64,000 nt of DNA from Rhodococcus phenolicus (GTDB lineage: Bacteria > Actinomycetota > Actinomycetes > Mycobacteriales > Mycobacteriaceae), in contig NZ_LRRH01000040.1 of the NCBI RefSeq assembly GCF_001646785.1, positions 1 through 64,000 on the forward strand, read 5' to 3'. Below the pieces are notes generated by a model. The model was not told the DNA's origin. It did not search any database and saw only the letters and a list, made by a program, of their open reading frames with translations. Both the position numbers and the translations under genes were made by a program. Shown piece by piece: positions 29,131 through 38,858 of the stretch. Position 1 is the first letter of the stretch, and every line of letters starts with the position of its first letter.

Positions 29131-29997
29131 ATGGGGAGCGGCGACGACGGGGAGCGGGTCCGGTCCCGGTTGGACGCGATCGCACGCGCCGCCGGTGACT
29201 ACGGGGAAGAGTCACCGGCGGGCGGCGGCCGTGCCGACCGGGACGACGGGTACGGACCCGCCGACGAACCGGAGCCGCTGCGGCTGAGCGACCGATTGCG
29301 CGCGGCGCGCTGGCAGACCGGCCGCGGCGGCACCGCCGCACTCGGTGTGGTGGGTGTCGTCGCGGCTCTCGTGGCGTTCGTCGTGGTGTGGCGGGACCAG
29401 CCTGTCCCGCAGGCCGTTCCGCCGCTGCCGTCCGTGTCGGCAGTGTCCGAGCCACCGGGGTCCGAGCCGCCGGGGTCCGAGCCGCCGGGGTCCGAGCCGA
29501 GCGGAGGCGCATCCGTGTCGGAGACAACCGAGCCGGAGGAACTGGTCGTCAGCGTCGTCGGGCTGGTCGGTGCGCCGGGCCTGGTGACGTTGGCGCCGGG
29601 CACCCGGGTCGCGGATGCCCTGACCGCCGCCGGGGGAGCGCTGCCCGGTGCCGATCTCGCGGGAATCAATCTCGCGCAACGGGTCGCCGACGGAGACCAG
29701 ATCGTCGTCGGTGCCGTGCCCCCGGATCCGCCGCCGCCGGCGAGTAGTGTGTCGAGTGCGGGTACGGGTGCGGGATCGCCCGCCCCGGCAGCGGAAAGCG
29801 GCGCGGGACCGGTGAATCTGAACACCGCGGACGAAGCGGCGCTCGACGCACTGCCGGGGGTGGGGCCGGTGACCGCCGCGGCCATCATCGCGTGGCGCGA
29901 CGAGAACGGGCCGTTCACCGACGTCGAGCAGCTCGGCGAGGTCGACGGTATCGGTCCGGCCCGGCTCGCGAGACTGCGCACCGTGGTGACCGTGTGA
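29131..29997 (+). CDS. comEA: ComEA-like DNA-binding competence protein
   Basis: Membrane-anchored DNA-binding protein of the natural-transformation type. The 288-residue protein has a cytoplasmic N-terminal stretch (about 70 residues), one membrane helix ('[20 protein letters not shown]', about 68-90), an extracellular Ser/Glu/Pro repeat linker, an SLBB-like domain ('VVSVVGLVGAPGLVTLAPG') and a C-terminal helix-hairpin-helix pair ('VNLNTADEAALDALPGVGPV', 'LGEVDGIGPARLARLR'). It overlaps comEC by four bases. Whether these actinobacteria take up DNA naturally is not known from the sequence; no pilus genes are in the window. Confidence 0.9.
   Translation: MGSGDDGERVRSRLDAIARAAGDYGEESPAGGGRADRDDGYGPADEPEPLRLSDRLRAARWQTGRGGTAALGVVGVVAALVAFVVVWRDQPVPQAVPPLPSVSAVSEPPGSEPPGSEPPGSEPSGGASVSETTEPEELVVSVVGLVGAPGLVTLAPGTRVADALTAAGGALPGADLAGINLAQRVADGDQIVVGAVPPDPPPPASSVSSAGTGAGSPAPAAESGAGPVNLNTADEAALDALPGVGPVTAAAIIAWRDENGPFTDVEQLGEVDGIGPARLARLRTVVTV
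29446..29500 (+). repeat. 15-base tandem repeat encoding SEPPG
   Basis: Three full copies and one partial copy of a 15-base unit (TCCGAGCCGCCGGGG, first copy with one change) encode SEPPG-SEPPG-SEPPG-SEPSG in the comEA linker. In-frame, so copy-number changes would alter linker length without breaking the gene. Confidence 0.9.
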
Positions 29998-32327
29998 ACG
30001 CACGGCTCGATGCCCGGCTCGTTCCGTGCGCGGCCGCGGCGTGGTCCGCCACACTCGTCGGCCTGTATGCGGGAAGGCGGACCGCCCTGGTCGTCTCGGT
30101 GATCGCGGTCGTGCTCGCCGGTGCCGCCGCGGTGGCTCGCACCCGCGGATCGCGAACGGTGCGGACGGTTGCGGGGCCGCTGCTCGCGGCGCTCCTGGTC
30201 GGCGCCGGTTTCGGTGTCGCCGCCGGGGTCAGAGCGGGAGCCGCCGAGACCCATCCGCTCGCGGTCGCCGCCGCGCGCGGAGCCGGCACCACTGCGGAGG
30301 TGGTGCTCGACGACGATCCGAAGCCGTTACGGCAGAGCGCTTTCGGCGGTGCGCCGCAGGTCCGGATTCCGGCATCGTTGCGGGCAGCGCAGATCGGACG
30401 CGACCGGATCGTCGCGGGTGGTTCCGTGGTGTTGTTCGCGCCCGCCGACACCTGGTCGACGCTCGTTCCGGGACAACGGATCACGGTGCGTGGCGTGCTC
30501 GCCGTCGCGGACGGACCGGGATTGGAGGTCGCGCTGATCCGGACGGACGGGCCACCACGCGCGGTCGCACCTCCGCCACCACACCAGCGGTGGGCCGCGA
30601 CCGTGCGGGAGCGGCTCGCTTCCGCGGCGCATGCCGTACTTCCGGCCGAGGCCGCCGGACTGTTGCCGGGACTGATCGTCGGGGACACCTCGAACCTGCC
30701 GGACGCCGTCCGCGAGGAGTTCCGGGTCGCGGGGCTGGCACATTTGACTGCGGTCTCCGGCGCGAACGTGAGCATCCTTCTCGGGGCGGTGCTGCTGCTG
30801 GTGCGCGGCCTGGGAATCGGGCCGCGTACGGGCACAGCCCTCGCCGCCCTGGCGCTCGTCGCGTTCGTCGTCGTGGTGCGGCCGTCACCGAGCGTGCTGC
30901 GCGCCGCCGCGATGGGGTCGGTTGCGCTGCTCGCGCTGGTGGTGGGCAGACGCAGACAGGCGATGCCGGCGCTCGCCGCGTCGATCGGGGTGCTGCTGAT
31001 CCTCGCCCCCGGACTCGCGGCCGACGCGGGCTTCGCGCTGTCGGTCGTCGCGACGGCCGGGCTGATCGCCGTGGCCCCGGGGTGGGTGACGCGCCTGCGG
31101 GCCCGCGGCTGCCCGCGGTCCGCCGCCGAGGTGTGCGCGGTGTCCGCGGCGGCATTCGTCGTCACCGCGCCGATCGTCGCGGCCCTGTCCGGGACGGTGA
31201 GCGTCGTGGCGATCGTCGCGAATGTTCTCGTGGCGCTGGTACTTCCACCACTCACGGTGCTCGGCTCGCTGATCGTCGTGTGCGGCGCAGCGTGGCCACC
31301 GGCAGCGGAACTCCTCGCGCGCGGCGCCGCCCCGATGCTGTGGTGGCTGCTCGAGGTGGCCGAACGATCGGCGTCGCTGCCCACGGCGGAACTGACGGTG
31401 CCCTCCGGGGCTGCCGGCGCGGCGACGGTCGGCGCGGGGATCGTCGGCGGGTGGCTCGTGGTGCGCCGTCGTCGGCTCAGGAGGGTCGTCGTGGTCGCGG
31501 CACTGGCCGCGGCGGCGGTGTGCGTGCCGGTCTGGATCCGCCAACCGGGCTGGCCTGGCACGGGATGGGCGGTCGTCGGGTGCGATGTGGGGCAGGGCGA
31601 CAGTTTCGTGCTGTCGGCCGGGGACGGCGGCGCGGTCGTCGTGGACACCGGACCGGACCCCGTCGCAGTCGACCGGTGCCTGCGCCGGTTGCGGGTCACC
31701 CGCATCCCGCTGCTGATGATCACTCATCTGCACGCCGATCACGTGGGAGGTCTCGAGGGGGTGCTCACCGACCGGTCGGTGGGGGTCGTCGTCACCGGCC
31801 CCGGCGCGACCACCCGTCCCGGCGGAGCCGACCTGGCCGCGACCGCGCGACGGTTCTCGGTGCCCGTGCGGGAGACGAACGCGGGAGAGGTGTTCACCGT
31901 GGGGACGATCACGCTCCGGGTGCTCGGCGCCGGTCCGGGCGGCGGTGAGGAGAACGACCGCTCACTCGTCGCGAGGGCCGAGACCCCGATCGGCTCGGTG
32001 CTGCTGACCGGTGATGCCGAAGCCGAGTCGCAGGAGGCACTGCTGCGCTCGGGTGTGGATGTGCGAGCCGATGTTCTCAAGGTTCCACATCATGGTTCGC
32101 GGACGTCGTCGTCGCGGTTCCTCACCGCGGTGCGGCCCCGCGTGGCACTCATCGGGGTGGGGCGTGACAACCCGTTCGGCCATCCGCACGCGGAGATTCT
32201 GGCGACCCTGCAGAACCTGGGCGCGCGGGTCCTCGGTACCGACGAACTGGGTGACATCGCGGTGGTGCGAGCCGGGTCCGGGGCCCTTGCCGTCGTGTCC
32301 GACCACCGTGGCACGATCGGACCGTGA
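29994..32327 (+). CDS. comEC: ComEC/Rec2-family DNA channel protein
   Basis: A 777-residue membrane protein predicted to carry single-stranded DNA into the cell. It has an N-terminal hydrophobic region, an OB-like soluble part around residues 80-190, the Competence domain with multiple helices ('[34 protein letters not shown]', quoted in part by its core '[10 protein letters not shown]'), and a C-terminal metallo-beta-lactamase domain with '[11 protein letters not shown]' and '[10 protein letters not shown]'. GTG 29994 overlaps the comEA stop, and its stop overlaps holA, so comEA-comEC-holA form one unit as in mycobacteria. Confidence 0.92.
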   Translation: MNARLDARLVPCAAAAWSATLVGLYAGRRTALVVSVIAVVLAGAAAVARTRGSRTVRTVAGPLLAALLVGAGFGVAAGVRAGAAETHPLAVAAARGAGTTAEVVLDDDPKPLRQSAFGGAPQVRIPASLRAAQIGRDRIVAGGSVVLFAPADTWSTLVPGQRITVRGVLAVADGPGLEVALIRTDGPPRAVAPPPPHQRWAATVRERLASAAHAVLPAEAAGLLPGLIVGDTSNLPDAVREEFRVAGLAHLTAVSGANVSILLGAVLLLVRGLGIGPRTGTALAALALVAFVVVVRPSPSVLRAAAMGSVALLALVVGRRRQAMPALAASIGVLLILAPGLAADAGFALSVVATAGLIAVAPGWVTRLRARGCPRSAAEVCAVSAAAFVVTAPIVAALSGTVSVVAIVANVLVALVLPPLTVLGSLIVVCGAAWPPAAELLARGAAPMLWWLLEVAERSASLPTAELTVPSGAAGAATVGAGIVGGWLVVRRRRLRRVVVVAALAAAAVCVPVWIRQPGWPGTGWAVVGCDVGQGDSFVLSAGDGGAVVVDTGPDPVAVDRCLRRLRVTRIPLLMITHLHADHVGGLEGVLTDRSVGVVVTGPGATTRPGGADLAATARRFSVPVRETNAGEVFTVGTITLRVLGAGPGGGEENDRSLVARAETPIGSVLLTGDAEAESQEALLRSGVDVRADVLKVPHHGSRTSSSRFLTAVRPRVALIGVGRDNPFGHPHAEILATLQNLGARVLGTDELGDIAVVRAGSGALAVVSDHRGTIGP

Positions 32328-33286
32328 GCGCGACGCAACTGCACCTGGTCCTGGGCGAGGAAGAACTGCTCGTCGAACGCGCGGTCGCCGGGATCGTCGC
32401 CGGGGTACGCGACACCAGTGGGGCGGGTGCCCAGTTGCCGGTGTCCCGGCTGCGTGCGGGCGATGCCGGCGCCCCGGAACTCGCGGAGCTGCTGAGCCCG
32501 TCGCTGTTCGCCGAGGACCGGGTGGTGGTGCTCGAGGCCGCCGCCGAGGCCGGAAAGGACGCGGTCGCGTTGATCCTCGACGCTGCGGAAGCACCGCCGG
32601 ACGGGGTCACGCTGGTGATCCTGCACACCGGCGGTGGCCGCGCCAAGGCGATGGTCGGGTCGCTGCAGAAATGCGGCGCCGAAACCCACGAATGCGCGAA
32701 GGTCACCAAGGCGAGCGAACGCGTCGACTTCGTGCGCGCCGAGTTCCGCGCCGCCGGAGTGCGGGTGGCGCCGGATGTCGTGCAGATGGTGCTCGACGCG
32801 GTGGGCTCGGACCTGCGGGAACTCGCCGCCGCGTGCAGCCAGTTGTGCGCGGACACCGGCGGCAAGGTCGATGTGACCGCGGTGAACCGCTACTACTCCG
32901 GCAAGGCCGAGGTCACCGGTTTCGAGGTCGCGGAGAAGGCGGTCGCCGGGGACGCCGCGGGGGCGCTCGAGGCGTTGCGCTGGGCGATGCACCGCGGTGT
33001 CGCGCACGTGCTGCTCGCCGATGCGCTGGCCGACGCGGTGCACACCATCGCCCGGGTGGGGTCCGCCGGTCGCGGCGACCCGTTCAAGCTGGCGCCGGAT
33101 CTGGGGATGCCGCCGTGGAAGGTGAAGAAGGCGCAGGCGCAGGCCCGCGGATGGAACCCGGACTCGGTCGCGTCCGGGCTGGCGATCGTGGCCGCACTCA
33201 ACGGTGAGGTCAAGGGAATCGCTGCCGACGCCGACTACGCCGTCGAGCGAGCGGTCCGCCGGATCGCCGCCCTGGCCGGCCGCTGA
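32324..33286 (+). CDS. holA: DNA polymerase III subunit delta
   Basis: Subunit of the clamp loader that opens the sliding clamp. The 320-residue protein has the HolA N-terminal layout ('[20 protein letters not shown]'), '[17 protein letters not shown]' and the helical '[26 protein letters not shown]' type region ('[16 protein letters not shown]' seen here). No Walker A is present, as expected for delta, which does not bind ATP. GTG 32324 overlaps comEC by four bases. A shared terminator follows. Confidence 0.92.
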   Translation: MSATQLHLVLGEEELLVERAVAGIVAGVRDTSGAGAQLPVSRLRAGDAGAPELAELLSPSLFAEDRVVVLEAAAEAGKDAVALILDAAEAPPDGVTLVILHTGGGRAKAMVGSLQKCGAETHECAKVTKASERVDFVRAEFRAAGVRVAPDVVQMVLDAVGSDLRELAAACSQLCADTGGKVDVTAVNRYYSGKAEVTGFEVAEKAVAGDAAGALEALRWAMHRGVAHVLLADALADAVHTIARVGSAGRGDPFKLAPDLGMPPWKVKKAQAQARGWNPDSVASGLAIVAALNGEVKGIAADADYAVERAVRRIAALAGR

Positions 33287-33314
33287 TCACCGTCCCCTCC
33301 GGGTACGACGACGA

Positions 33315-33344
33315 AAGACCGCCCTCGACGAGGAGGGCGGTCTT
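33315..33344. terminator. Bidirectional terminator between holA and rpsT
   Basis: AAGACCGCCCTC (33315-33326) pairs perfectly with GAGGGCGGTCTT (33333-33344) around a six-base loop, a 12-base-pair stem. It lies between convergent holA (ends 33286) and rpsT (ends 33371). The AA/TT at the stem base serves both directions. One of the two best terminators in the window. Confidence 0.85.
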
Positions 33345-33370
33345 GTCGGAGCCAGAGCTTGCGTTCTACC

Positions 33371-33631
33371 TCAGAGCTGGTTGGCAACCTTCGCCAGAGC
33401 CGACTTCTTGTTGGCGGCCTGGTTGCGGTGGATGACACCGGCGCTGGCGGCCTTGTCGAGCTTGCGGCTGGTGGCGACGAGGAGCTCGGTGGCCTTGTCC
33501 TTGTCGCCGGCGGCCGCGGCCTCGCGGAACGAACGGATCGCCGTGCGCAGCGAGGACTTGACCGACTGGTTGCGGAGTCGGTTGCGCTCGTTGGTGCGGA
33601 TCCGCTTCACCTGGGACTTGATGTTGGCCAC
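33371..33631 (-). CDS. rpsT: 30S ribosomal protein S20 (bS20)
   Basis: An 86-residue ribosomal protein that binds 16S rRNA early in 30S assembly. The sequence begins '[20 protein letters not shown]' and ends '[18 protein letters not shown]', both diagnostic of S20; it is rich in Lys and Arg. The start is GTG at 33631, because the family begins (M)ANIKSQ; a longer in-frame extension is non-conserved. A GACAGGA site precedes it. A promoter is predicted about 75 bases upstream. Confidence 0.97.
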   Translation of the reverse strand: MANIKSQVKRIRTNERNRLRNQSVKSSLRTAIRSFREAAAAGDKDKATELLVATSRKLDKAASAGVIHRNQAANKKSALAKVANQL

Positions 33632-33703
33632 GCGTAAAATCCTGTCGTTTTGCTGGGTAGCTGGTCGGAAAGCTCTGGGTGCACCAATGCGCACCGGCGT
33701 ACG

Positions 33704-33732
33704 ACGATACCAGCGGGCCGTCGCAATACCAA
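33704..33732 (-). promoter_or_regulatory. Predicted rpsT promoter
   Basis: On the minus strand TTGGTA (33732-33727) and TATCGT (33709-33704) form a -35/-10 pair with an ideal 17-base spacer, about 70 bases before the rpsT GTG. The intervening leader could bind S20 for autoregulation, which is known for rpsT in other bacteria but not visible here. Confidence 0.55.
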
Positions 33733-33824
33733 AAACGGCCGCGTCGAGTGCCGAAGATTTCGTGCCTGTGACAAGTTGGTTTCCGGTTCTGCACCTGCGT
33801 ATTCGGTGTACGACGATTCCGGTC

Positions 33825-35474
33825 ATGAGCCGCCGCACCCCCTCCCTCGACGCTGCCGGACGCGCCCGATCGCGCCCCGCGACGACCACCGACGTCTTCG
33901 ACGGCTACCCGGAGGCGGTGTCGGCCCGAGCGGCCTACGACGAGATGTTCGACGCAGACGGACGAGTCCGCGCGCCGTACCGCCGGCTGGCGAAGATCCT
34001 CGAATCGAAGGGTCCGGACGACCTCGCCGCCCGCACCGAGGCGCTCGGCCGGGCGTTCACCGATCAGGGCGTGACGTTCTCCCTGTCCGGGCAGGAACGG
34101 CCCTTCCCGCTCGATCTGGTCCCGCGGGTGATCGCCGCCGCCGAATGGGCGAAACTCGAACGCGGCGTCACCCAGCGGGTCCGCGCGCTCGAGATGTTCC
34201 TGCACGACGTGTACGGCGAGCAGCACATCCTCCGCGACCGCGTCGTGCCCAAGCGACTGGTGACCTCGTGCGAGCATTTCCATCGCCAGGCAGCCGGCAT
34301 CGTGCCGCCGAACGGGGTGCGCATCCATGTCGCCGGGATCGACCTCGTCCGCGACGAGACCGGCACCTTCCGGGTCCTCGAGGACAACCTGCGGTCCCCG
34401 TCGGGTGTGTCCTACGTGATGGAGAACCGGCGCGCGATGGCGCGGGTCGCCCCCGACCTGTTCCACGAACACAGGGTGCGGCCGGTCGGCGAGTACGCGC
34501 TGCGTCTGCTGCACGCACTGCGGGCCGCGGCGGCGCCGAACGCAGCCGACCCGACCGTCGTCGTGCTCACACCGGGGGTCGCGAACTCCGCGTACTTCGA
34601 GCATTCCCTTCTCGCGCGGCAGATGGGCGTCGAACTCGTCGAAGGTCGCGACCTGTTCTGTCGCGACAACATCGTCTACATGCGCACCACCGAGGGGGAG
34701 CGGCAGGTGGACGTCGTCTACCGGCGCATCGACGACGAGTTCCTCGACCCGATGCAGTTCCGGCCGGACTCGGTGCTCGGTGTCGCCGGGATCCTCAACG
34801 CGGCCCGCGCCGGCAACGTCGTCATCTCCAGTGCCGTCGGCAACGGCGTCGGCGACGACAAGCTGATCTACACCTACGTGCCGGACATCATCGACTACTA
34901 CCTCGGGGAGAAGCCGCTGCTGCCCAATGTCGACACCCTGCGCTGCTGGCTCCGCGGGGAACGCGACGAGGTCCTCGACCGCATCGGCGAACTGGTGATC
35001 AAACCGGTCGAGGGGTCCGGCGGCTACGGCATCGTGTTCGGACCGGACGCCTCGGCGGCGGAACTGAAGACCATGGCCCGCAAGATCCGTGCCGACCCTC
35101 GCCGCTGGATCGCGCAGCCCGTCGTCCAGCTCTCGACGGTCCCGACCCGCGCCGGGAACGTTCTCGCGCCGCGCCACGTGGACCTGCGGCCGTTCGCCGT
35201 CAACGACGGCGAGGACGTGTGGGTGCTGCCGGGCGGGCTGACCCGGGTCGCGCTGCCCGAAGGATCGCTGGTGGTCAACTCCAGCCAGGGCGGCGGCAGC
35301 AAGGACACGTGGGTGCTCGCCGCCCGCAGTTCCGACGAGGAGAGCGAACTCGGCGGCGACCGCGTCGTGGCGGAACCGTTGCGGGTCGGGTCGGTGGACC
35401 GCGGCCCGGAACTGAGCGACAGCCAGCAGCAACAGCAACAGCAGCAACAACAGCAGAACGGGAGGGAACGATGA
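33825..35474 (+). CDS. Circularly permuted ATP-grasp protein (predicted peptide ligase)
   Basis: A 549-residue circularly permuted ATP-grasp type 2 protein (the DUF404/DUF407 group), predicted to form amide bonds with ATP. Visible elements are '[24 protein letters not shown]', quoted here by its core '[20 protein letters not shown]', the nucleotide-binding '[18 protein letters not shown]', and '[15 protein letters not shown]' with the metal/arginine block 'HVDLRPFAV'. A run of 11 glutamines (residues 534-544) sits near the C terminus. It overlaps the alpha-E gene by four bases. Mycobacteria keep the same three genes next to rpsT (Rv2411c-Rv2409c). The product of the system is unknown. Confidence 0.88.
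   Translation: MSRRTPSLDAAGRARSRPATTTDVFDGYPEAVSARAAYDEMFDADGRVRAPYRRLAKILESKGPDDLAARTEALGRAFTDQGVTFSLSGQERPFPLDLVPRVIAAAEWAKLERGVTQRVRALEMFLHDVYGEQHILRDRVVPKRLVTSCEHFHRQAAGIVPPNGVRIHVAGIDLVRDETGTFRVLEDNLRSPSGVSYVMENRRAMARVAPDLFHEHRVRPVGEYALRLLHALRAAAAPNAADPTVVVLTPGVANSAYFEHSLLARQMGVELVEGRDLFCRDNIVYMRTTEGERQVDVVYRRIDDEFLDPMQFRPDSVLGVAGILNAARAGNVVISSAVGNGVGDDKLIYTYVPDIIDYYLGEKPLLPNVDTLRCWLRGERDEVLDRIGELVIKPVEGSGGYGIVFGPDASAAELKTMARKIRADPRRWIAQPVVQLSTVPTRAGNVLAPRHVDLRPFAVNDGEDVWVLPGGLTRVALPEGSLVVNSSQGGGSKDTWVLAARSSDEESELGGDRVVAEPLRVGSVDRGPELSDSQQQQQQQQQQQNGRER
35424..35456 (+). repeat. CAG/CAA tract encoding 11 glutamines
   Basis: Eleven consecutive glutamine codons (mixed CAG and CAA) just before the end of the ATP-grasp gene. 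Poly-Q of this length is unusual in bacteria. The mixed codons reduce slippage; still, length could vary between strains without frameshift. Confidence 0.95.
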
Positions 35475-36448
35475 TGCTGGCGCGCAACGCGGAATCGTTG
35501 TTCTGGATCGGGCGCTACGTCGAACGGGCCGACGACACGGCCCGCATCATGGACGTCGCCGTCCACCAATTGCTCGAGGACTCGACCGTCGACCCCGACG
35601 AGACGTGCCGGCGCCTGCTCCGGGTGCTCGGCTTCGACGAGCCGGCCGGCGCGCTGGACGTGCAGGCGGTCGTCGACCTCGTCGCGTTCGGCCGCGACGG
35701 CACCACCTCGATCGCGTCGACGATCGCGAGTGCGCGGGAGAATGCGCGCGGCGCCCGCGAGGTCACCTCGACGGAGATGTGGCAGAGCCTCAACACGACG
35801 TACCACGGACTCGCGGAACGTGAACGCGCATCCAAACGCCTCGGCCCGCACGAGTTCTTCCGGTACATCGAGGAACGCGCTGCGATGTTCGCGGGCCTGG
35901 CCGACAGCACCCTGTGCCGCGACGACGGCTACCGGTTCCTGCTGCTCGGCCGGTCCGTCGAACGCGTCGACATGACGGTGCGGCTGCTGTTGTCGCGGGC
36001 CGGTGACCGGCCCACATCGCCGACATGGGCGACGGTGCTGCGGTCCGCGGGTGGCCACGACACCTATCTGCGCACCTATCGGGGTGCGCTCGACGCCGGC
36101 CGCATCGTCGAGTTCATGCTGCTCGACCGCCTGTTCCCGCGTTCGGTGTTCAGTGCGATCCGGGAGGCCGAACGCTGTCTTGCCGAACTCGACGACTCGT
36201 CGGACGACCGGCTCGGATCCGGCAACGAGGCCCAGCGTCTGCTCGGGCGGGCCCGCAGCGAACTGGAGTTCCTGGAGCCGGGCGTGCTCGTGGAGGAACT
36301 CGCGCACCGGTTGCTGACCCTGCAGGACATGTGCCGGCGGGTCGGAGACGCGATCGCCCGCCAGTTCTTCCACTCCACCCCGTGGGTGGCGTGGATCGAC
36401 GCAAGGGCAGTGGAACTCGACCGCGTGCCGATGGAAGGAGAACTGTGA
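35471..36448 (+). CDS. Alpha-E domain protein (DUF403)
   Basis: A 325-residue all-helical protein of the alpha-E family. It starts '[20 protein letters not shown]', the family signature, and contains 'SRAGDRPTSPTWATVLRSAG' and 'LFPRSVFSAIREAERCL'. Alpha-E proteins nearly always occur beside circularly permuted ATP-grasp and transglutaminase genes; comparative work has suggested they take part in making or capping a small peptide. No catalytic motif is obvious. ATG 35471 (first of two adjacent ATGs) overlaps the upstream stop, and the stop overlaps the next gene. Confidence 0.88.
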   Translation: MMLARNAESLFWIGRYVERADDTARIMDVAVHQLLEDSTVDPDETCRRLLRVLGFDEPAGALDVQAVVDLVAFGRDGTTSIASTIASARENARGAREVTSTEMWQSLNTTYHGLAERERASKRLGPHEFFRYIEERAAMFAGLADSTLCRDDGYRFLLLGRSVERVDMTVRLLLSRAGDRPTSPTWATVLRSAGGHDTYLRTYRGALDAGRIVEFMLLDRLFPRSVFSAIREAERCLAELDDSSDDRLGSGNEAQRLLGRARSELEFLEPGVLVEELAHRLLTLQDMCRRVGDAIARQFFHSTPWVAWIDARAVELDRVPMEGEL

Positions 36449-37287
36449 GCTGGCGGATGCGCGTGGTGCACACCACCGGGTACGGCTACGACGGGCCGGT
36501 GACCTCGTCGTTCAACGAGGCGCGTCTCACGCCGCGGTCGGACGGCCGCCAGACGGTGATCCTCTCCCGCGTCGACACCGTCCCGGCGACGCGGGCCTAC
36601 CGGTACACCGACTACTGGGGCAGCGCCGTCACCGCGTTCGACCTGCATGCCCCGCACACGGCGCTGGACGTCACCGGCCTGTCCGTCGTCGAGACGGAGA
36701 TGTCGGGCCCGCCCGACGGGGTCGTCGAATGGGACGACCTGCGCTCGGAACCGATTCGCGACCGATTCGACGAACTGCTGGTGCCGACGGTGTACGTGCC
36801 GTCGGACCGGGACCTCGCGAGGCTCGCACGCGAGCTGGCGAGCGGACTCGACCCCGTCTCCGCCGTGTTCGCTGCTGCGCGGTGGGTGCACGCGGAAATG
36901 AACTATGTGCCCGGTTCGACCGGTGTGCACACCTCGGCGGTCGAGGCGTACGCGGATCGCGGCGGCGTGTGCCAGGACTACGCGCATCTGACATTGCTGT
37001 TGCTGCGCGCCATGGGCATTCCCGCGCGCTACGCGTCGGGATACCTGCATCCGAAGGCGGACGCCGAGATCGGGGCGGCCGCCGCGGGCGAATCCCACGC
37101 GTGGGTCGAGGCGTGGACCGGCGCGTGGTGGGGTTACGACCCCACCAACCTGGCGTTCGTCGGGGAACAGCACGTCACGGTCGCGGTGGGACGCGACTAC
37201 ACGGACGTGCCGCCGCTCAAGGGCATCTACACCGGTGGCGGCGCCACGGCGCACGAAGTTGTTGTCGAGGTCACTCGGCTTGCGTAA
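36445..37287 (+). CDS. Transglutaminase-like cysteine protease family protein
   Basis: A 280-residue transglutaminase-fold protein with an N-terminal beta domain ('MRVVHTTGYGYDGPVTSSFNEARL') and the catalytic triad: Cys in 'GGVCQDYAHLTLLLLRAMG', His in 'ESHAWVEAW' and Asp in 'GYDPTNL'. No signal peptide, so it acts in the cytoplasm. Bacterial members usually cleave or rearrange peptide bonds. It ends the three-gene cassette with the ATP-grasp and alpha-E proteins, where it may hydrolyse or transfer the peptide the ligase makes. GTG 36445 overlaps the previous stop by four bases. Confidence 0.88.
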   Translation: MSWRMRVVHTTGYGYDGPVTSSFNEARLTPRSDGRQTVILSRVDTVPATRAYRYTDYWGSAVTAFDLHAPHTALDVTGLSVVETEMSGPPDGVVEWDDLRSEPIRDRFDELLVPTVYVPSDRDLARLARELASGLDPVSAVFAAARWVHAEMNYVPGSTGVHTSAVEAYADRGGVCQDYAHLTLLLLRAMGIPARYASGYLHPKADAEIGAAAAGESHAWVEAWTGAWWGYDPTNLAFVGEQHVTVAVGRDYTDVPPLKGIYTGGGATAHEVVVEVTRLA

Positions 37288-37324
37288 TGTCCTGAGCGCA
37301 GGGGGAAGTCGAATCGACTCGGAT

Positions 37325-37340
37325 CGGCCCTGCGGGGCCG
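37325..37340 (+). terminator. Hairpin between transglutaminase and aquaporin genes
   Basis: CGGCCC-TGCG-GGGCCG is a perfect six-base-pair stem 37 bases after the transglutaminase stop. It has no T-run. It may end the cassette transcript before aqp. Confidence 0.45.
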
Positions 37341-37359
37341 CGAACCTCTAGGCGGTCGT

Positions 37360-38142
37360 ATGACGTCCCAACACGAAACGGCTCAGGAATACGTCGAGAA
37401 GGAAGACTTCTCGGACATCAGGAAATACGTGGCGGAAGCGATCGGCACGTTCGTGCTGGTGTTCTCCGCCGTCGGCACCGCGGTTTTCGCCGGAGCGAAG
37501 GTCGGTAACCTCGGTGTCGCACTCGCTTTCGGTCTCACACTCCTGTTCCTCGTCTACACGATCGGCCCCATCTCGGGCTGTCACGTCAATCCCGCGGTCA
37601 CGGTGGGTCAGCTCGTCATCGGCCGCATCACCCCGGTCCGCGCCGTCGGCTACTGGATCGCGCAGTTCGTCGGCGGTCTGCTCGCGGGTGTCGTCATCTA
37701 CACGATCGCCCAGTCGCTCCCGGCCTACGACCGCACCGTGGACGGTCTCGGTGCCAACGGCTGGGGCGCCCACAGTCCGTCGGCCATCAAGGGACCGCTC
37801 GGCGGTGTCCTCGAGAACGGCTATGGTCTCGGTGCCACGATCCTGGTCGAGGTGCTGCTCACCGCGTTGCTGGTGTTCGTGGTGCTGTCGGCCACCGACC
37901 AGGTGTCGGACGTGCTGATGGCCGGCGTCGCGATCGGCTTCACCCTCGCGGTGATCCACCTGATCTCGATCCCGATCGACAACACGTCGGTAAATCCGGC
38001 CCGCAGTCTCGCGGTCGCGCCCTACCAGGTCGGCGCGATCGGCCAGCTGTGGGTGTTCATCGTGTTCCCGCTCGTCGGTGGCGCCCTCGGCGCCTTGGTC
38101 TACCGGCTGTTGTTCGGGACCACGCGCAGGTTGTTCGACTAG
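37360..38142 (+). CDS. Aquaporin / MIP family channel
   Basis: A 260-residue membrane channel with six helices and both pore signatures, 'CHVNPAVTVG' and 'TSVNPARSLA'. The second NPA is followed by Arg, the selectivity-filter residue. Residues around the pore resemble AqpZ-type water channels more than glycerol facilitators (no GlpF-type Asp after the second NPA motif). An acidic N-terminal tail of about 25 residues precedes helix one. It is monocistronic, with a 72-base gap upstream and a convergent gene downstream. Solute specificity cannot be settled by reading. Confidence 0.92.
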   Translation: MTSQHETAQEYVEKEDFSDIRKYVAEAIGTFVLVFSAVGTAVFAGAKVGNLGVALAFGLTLLFLVYTIGPISGCHVNPAVTVGQLVIGRITPVRAVGYWIAQFVGGLLAGVVIYTIAQSLPAYDRTVDGLGANGWGAHSPSAIKGPLGGVLENGYGLGATILVEVLLTALLVFVVLSATDQVSDVLMAGVAIGFTLAVIHLISIPIDNTSVNPARSLAVAPYQVGAIGQLWVFIVFPLVGGALGALVYRLLFGTTRRLFD

Positions 38143-38168
38143 CGTCCGGAATCACAGCAGTCCCGGTT

Positions 38169-38786
38169 TCACTGCCACCCGAAGTCGGAGCGCAGGCGGG
38201 CCGCGACCTTGTCGAAGCGGGCACGGTCGAGGATCGCGCCTTCGCGCCGGATGCCCTCCTCCGGGACGTCGAGAACCCGGTCGAGCCGAACCCAGCTCGG
38301 CCGGTTCTCGGCGTCCCACGCACCTGCACCCAGCGCCAGCCAGTCTCGGGTGCCGCCGCGGTCGCTGTTGGACGAGAGCATCAGGCCGAGCAGATTCGAA
38401 CCGTCGCGACCGACGACGAGAACAGGGCGGTCCTTGCCCTGGCTCGCGTCCTCCTCGTAGGCGACCCACGTCCAGACGATCTCGCCCGGATCCGCGCGGC
38501 CGTCGAGGTCGGGCGCGTAGTCGACGCGCCGGGCCCGGTGGGCGGTGGGCGCTGTGCGCGAGGACACCGGACGGCCGGGTGTGGGGGAGGGTTTGCGGGC
38601 CGGTGCCGCACTCCCGCCGAAGGCGGTGCGGGCCTTGTCCACGGCCGCGGTGCGGGCCTTGTCCACGGCCGCGGTGCGGGCCTTGTCCAGGGCGCCGGAT
38701 CGCTGCAGTTGCTCGAGCAGGCGAGGACCCTGCTCGGCCGCGAGCCTGCCCAGTTGCTTTCCGAGTTTCTTCCAGGTGCCAGCCAC
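38169..38786 (-). CDS. PemK/MazF-fold protein with DKART repeat
   Basis: A 205-residue protein whose C-terminal 110 residues look like a PemK/MazF fold: 'PGEIVWTWVAYEEDASQGKDRPVLVVGRDG' reads as the conserved strand pair with the 'GKDRPVLVVG' core. The N-terminal 70 residues are a Lys/Ala-rich helix containing three 'DKART' copies encoded by a 24-base repeat. No antitoxin-sized gene is adjacent, so it is probably not a classic toxin of a toxin-antitoxin pair. GTG 38786 ('VAGTWKKLGKQLG') is preferred; an in-frame ATG at 38876 would cross the divergent promoter. Function unknown. Confidence 0.7.
   Translation of the reverse strand: MAGTWKKLGKQLGRLAAEQGPRLLEQLQRSGALDKARTAAVDKARTAAVDKARTAFGGSAAPARKPSPTPGRPVSSRTAPTAHRARRVDYAPDLDGRADPGEIVWTWVAYEEDASQGKDRPVLVVGRDGSNLLGLMLSSNSDRGGTRDWLALGAGAWDAENRPSWVRLDRVLDVPEEGIRREGAILDRARFDKVAARLRSDFGWQ
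38623..38694 (-). repeat. 24-base tandem repeat, three copies
   Basis: Three head-to-tail 24-base units (38623-38646, 38647-38670, 38671-38694; the last copy has changes only at its end) encode a repeated eight-residue unit containing DKART within the PemK-fold protein. Perfect identity of the first two copies suggests recent duplication. Confidence 0.9.
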
Positions 38787-38858
38787 GGTCGCCGAGCTTA
38801 GCGGCGCCGGGTCGGCAGCGTCGGCCGCAACCCCGCGGGATAGCCGATACGTGTCCTG

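Noticed and set aside
38623-38694. Tandem 24-base repeats as a CRISPR array
   Set aside because: Copies are head to tail without spacers and are in frame inside a protein gene.
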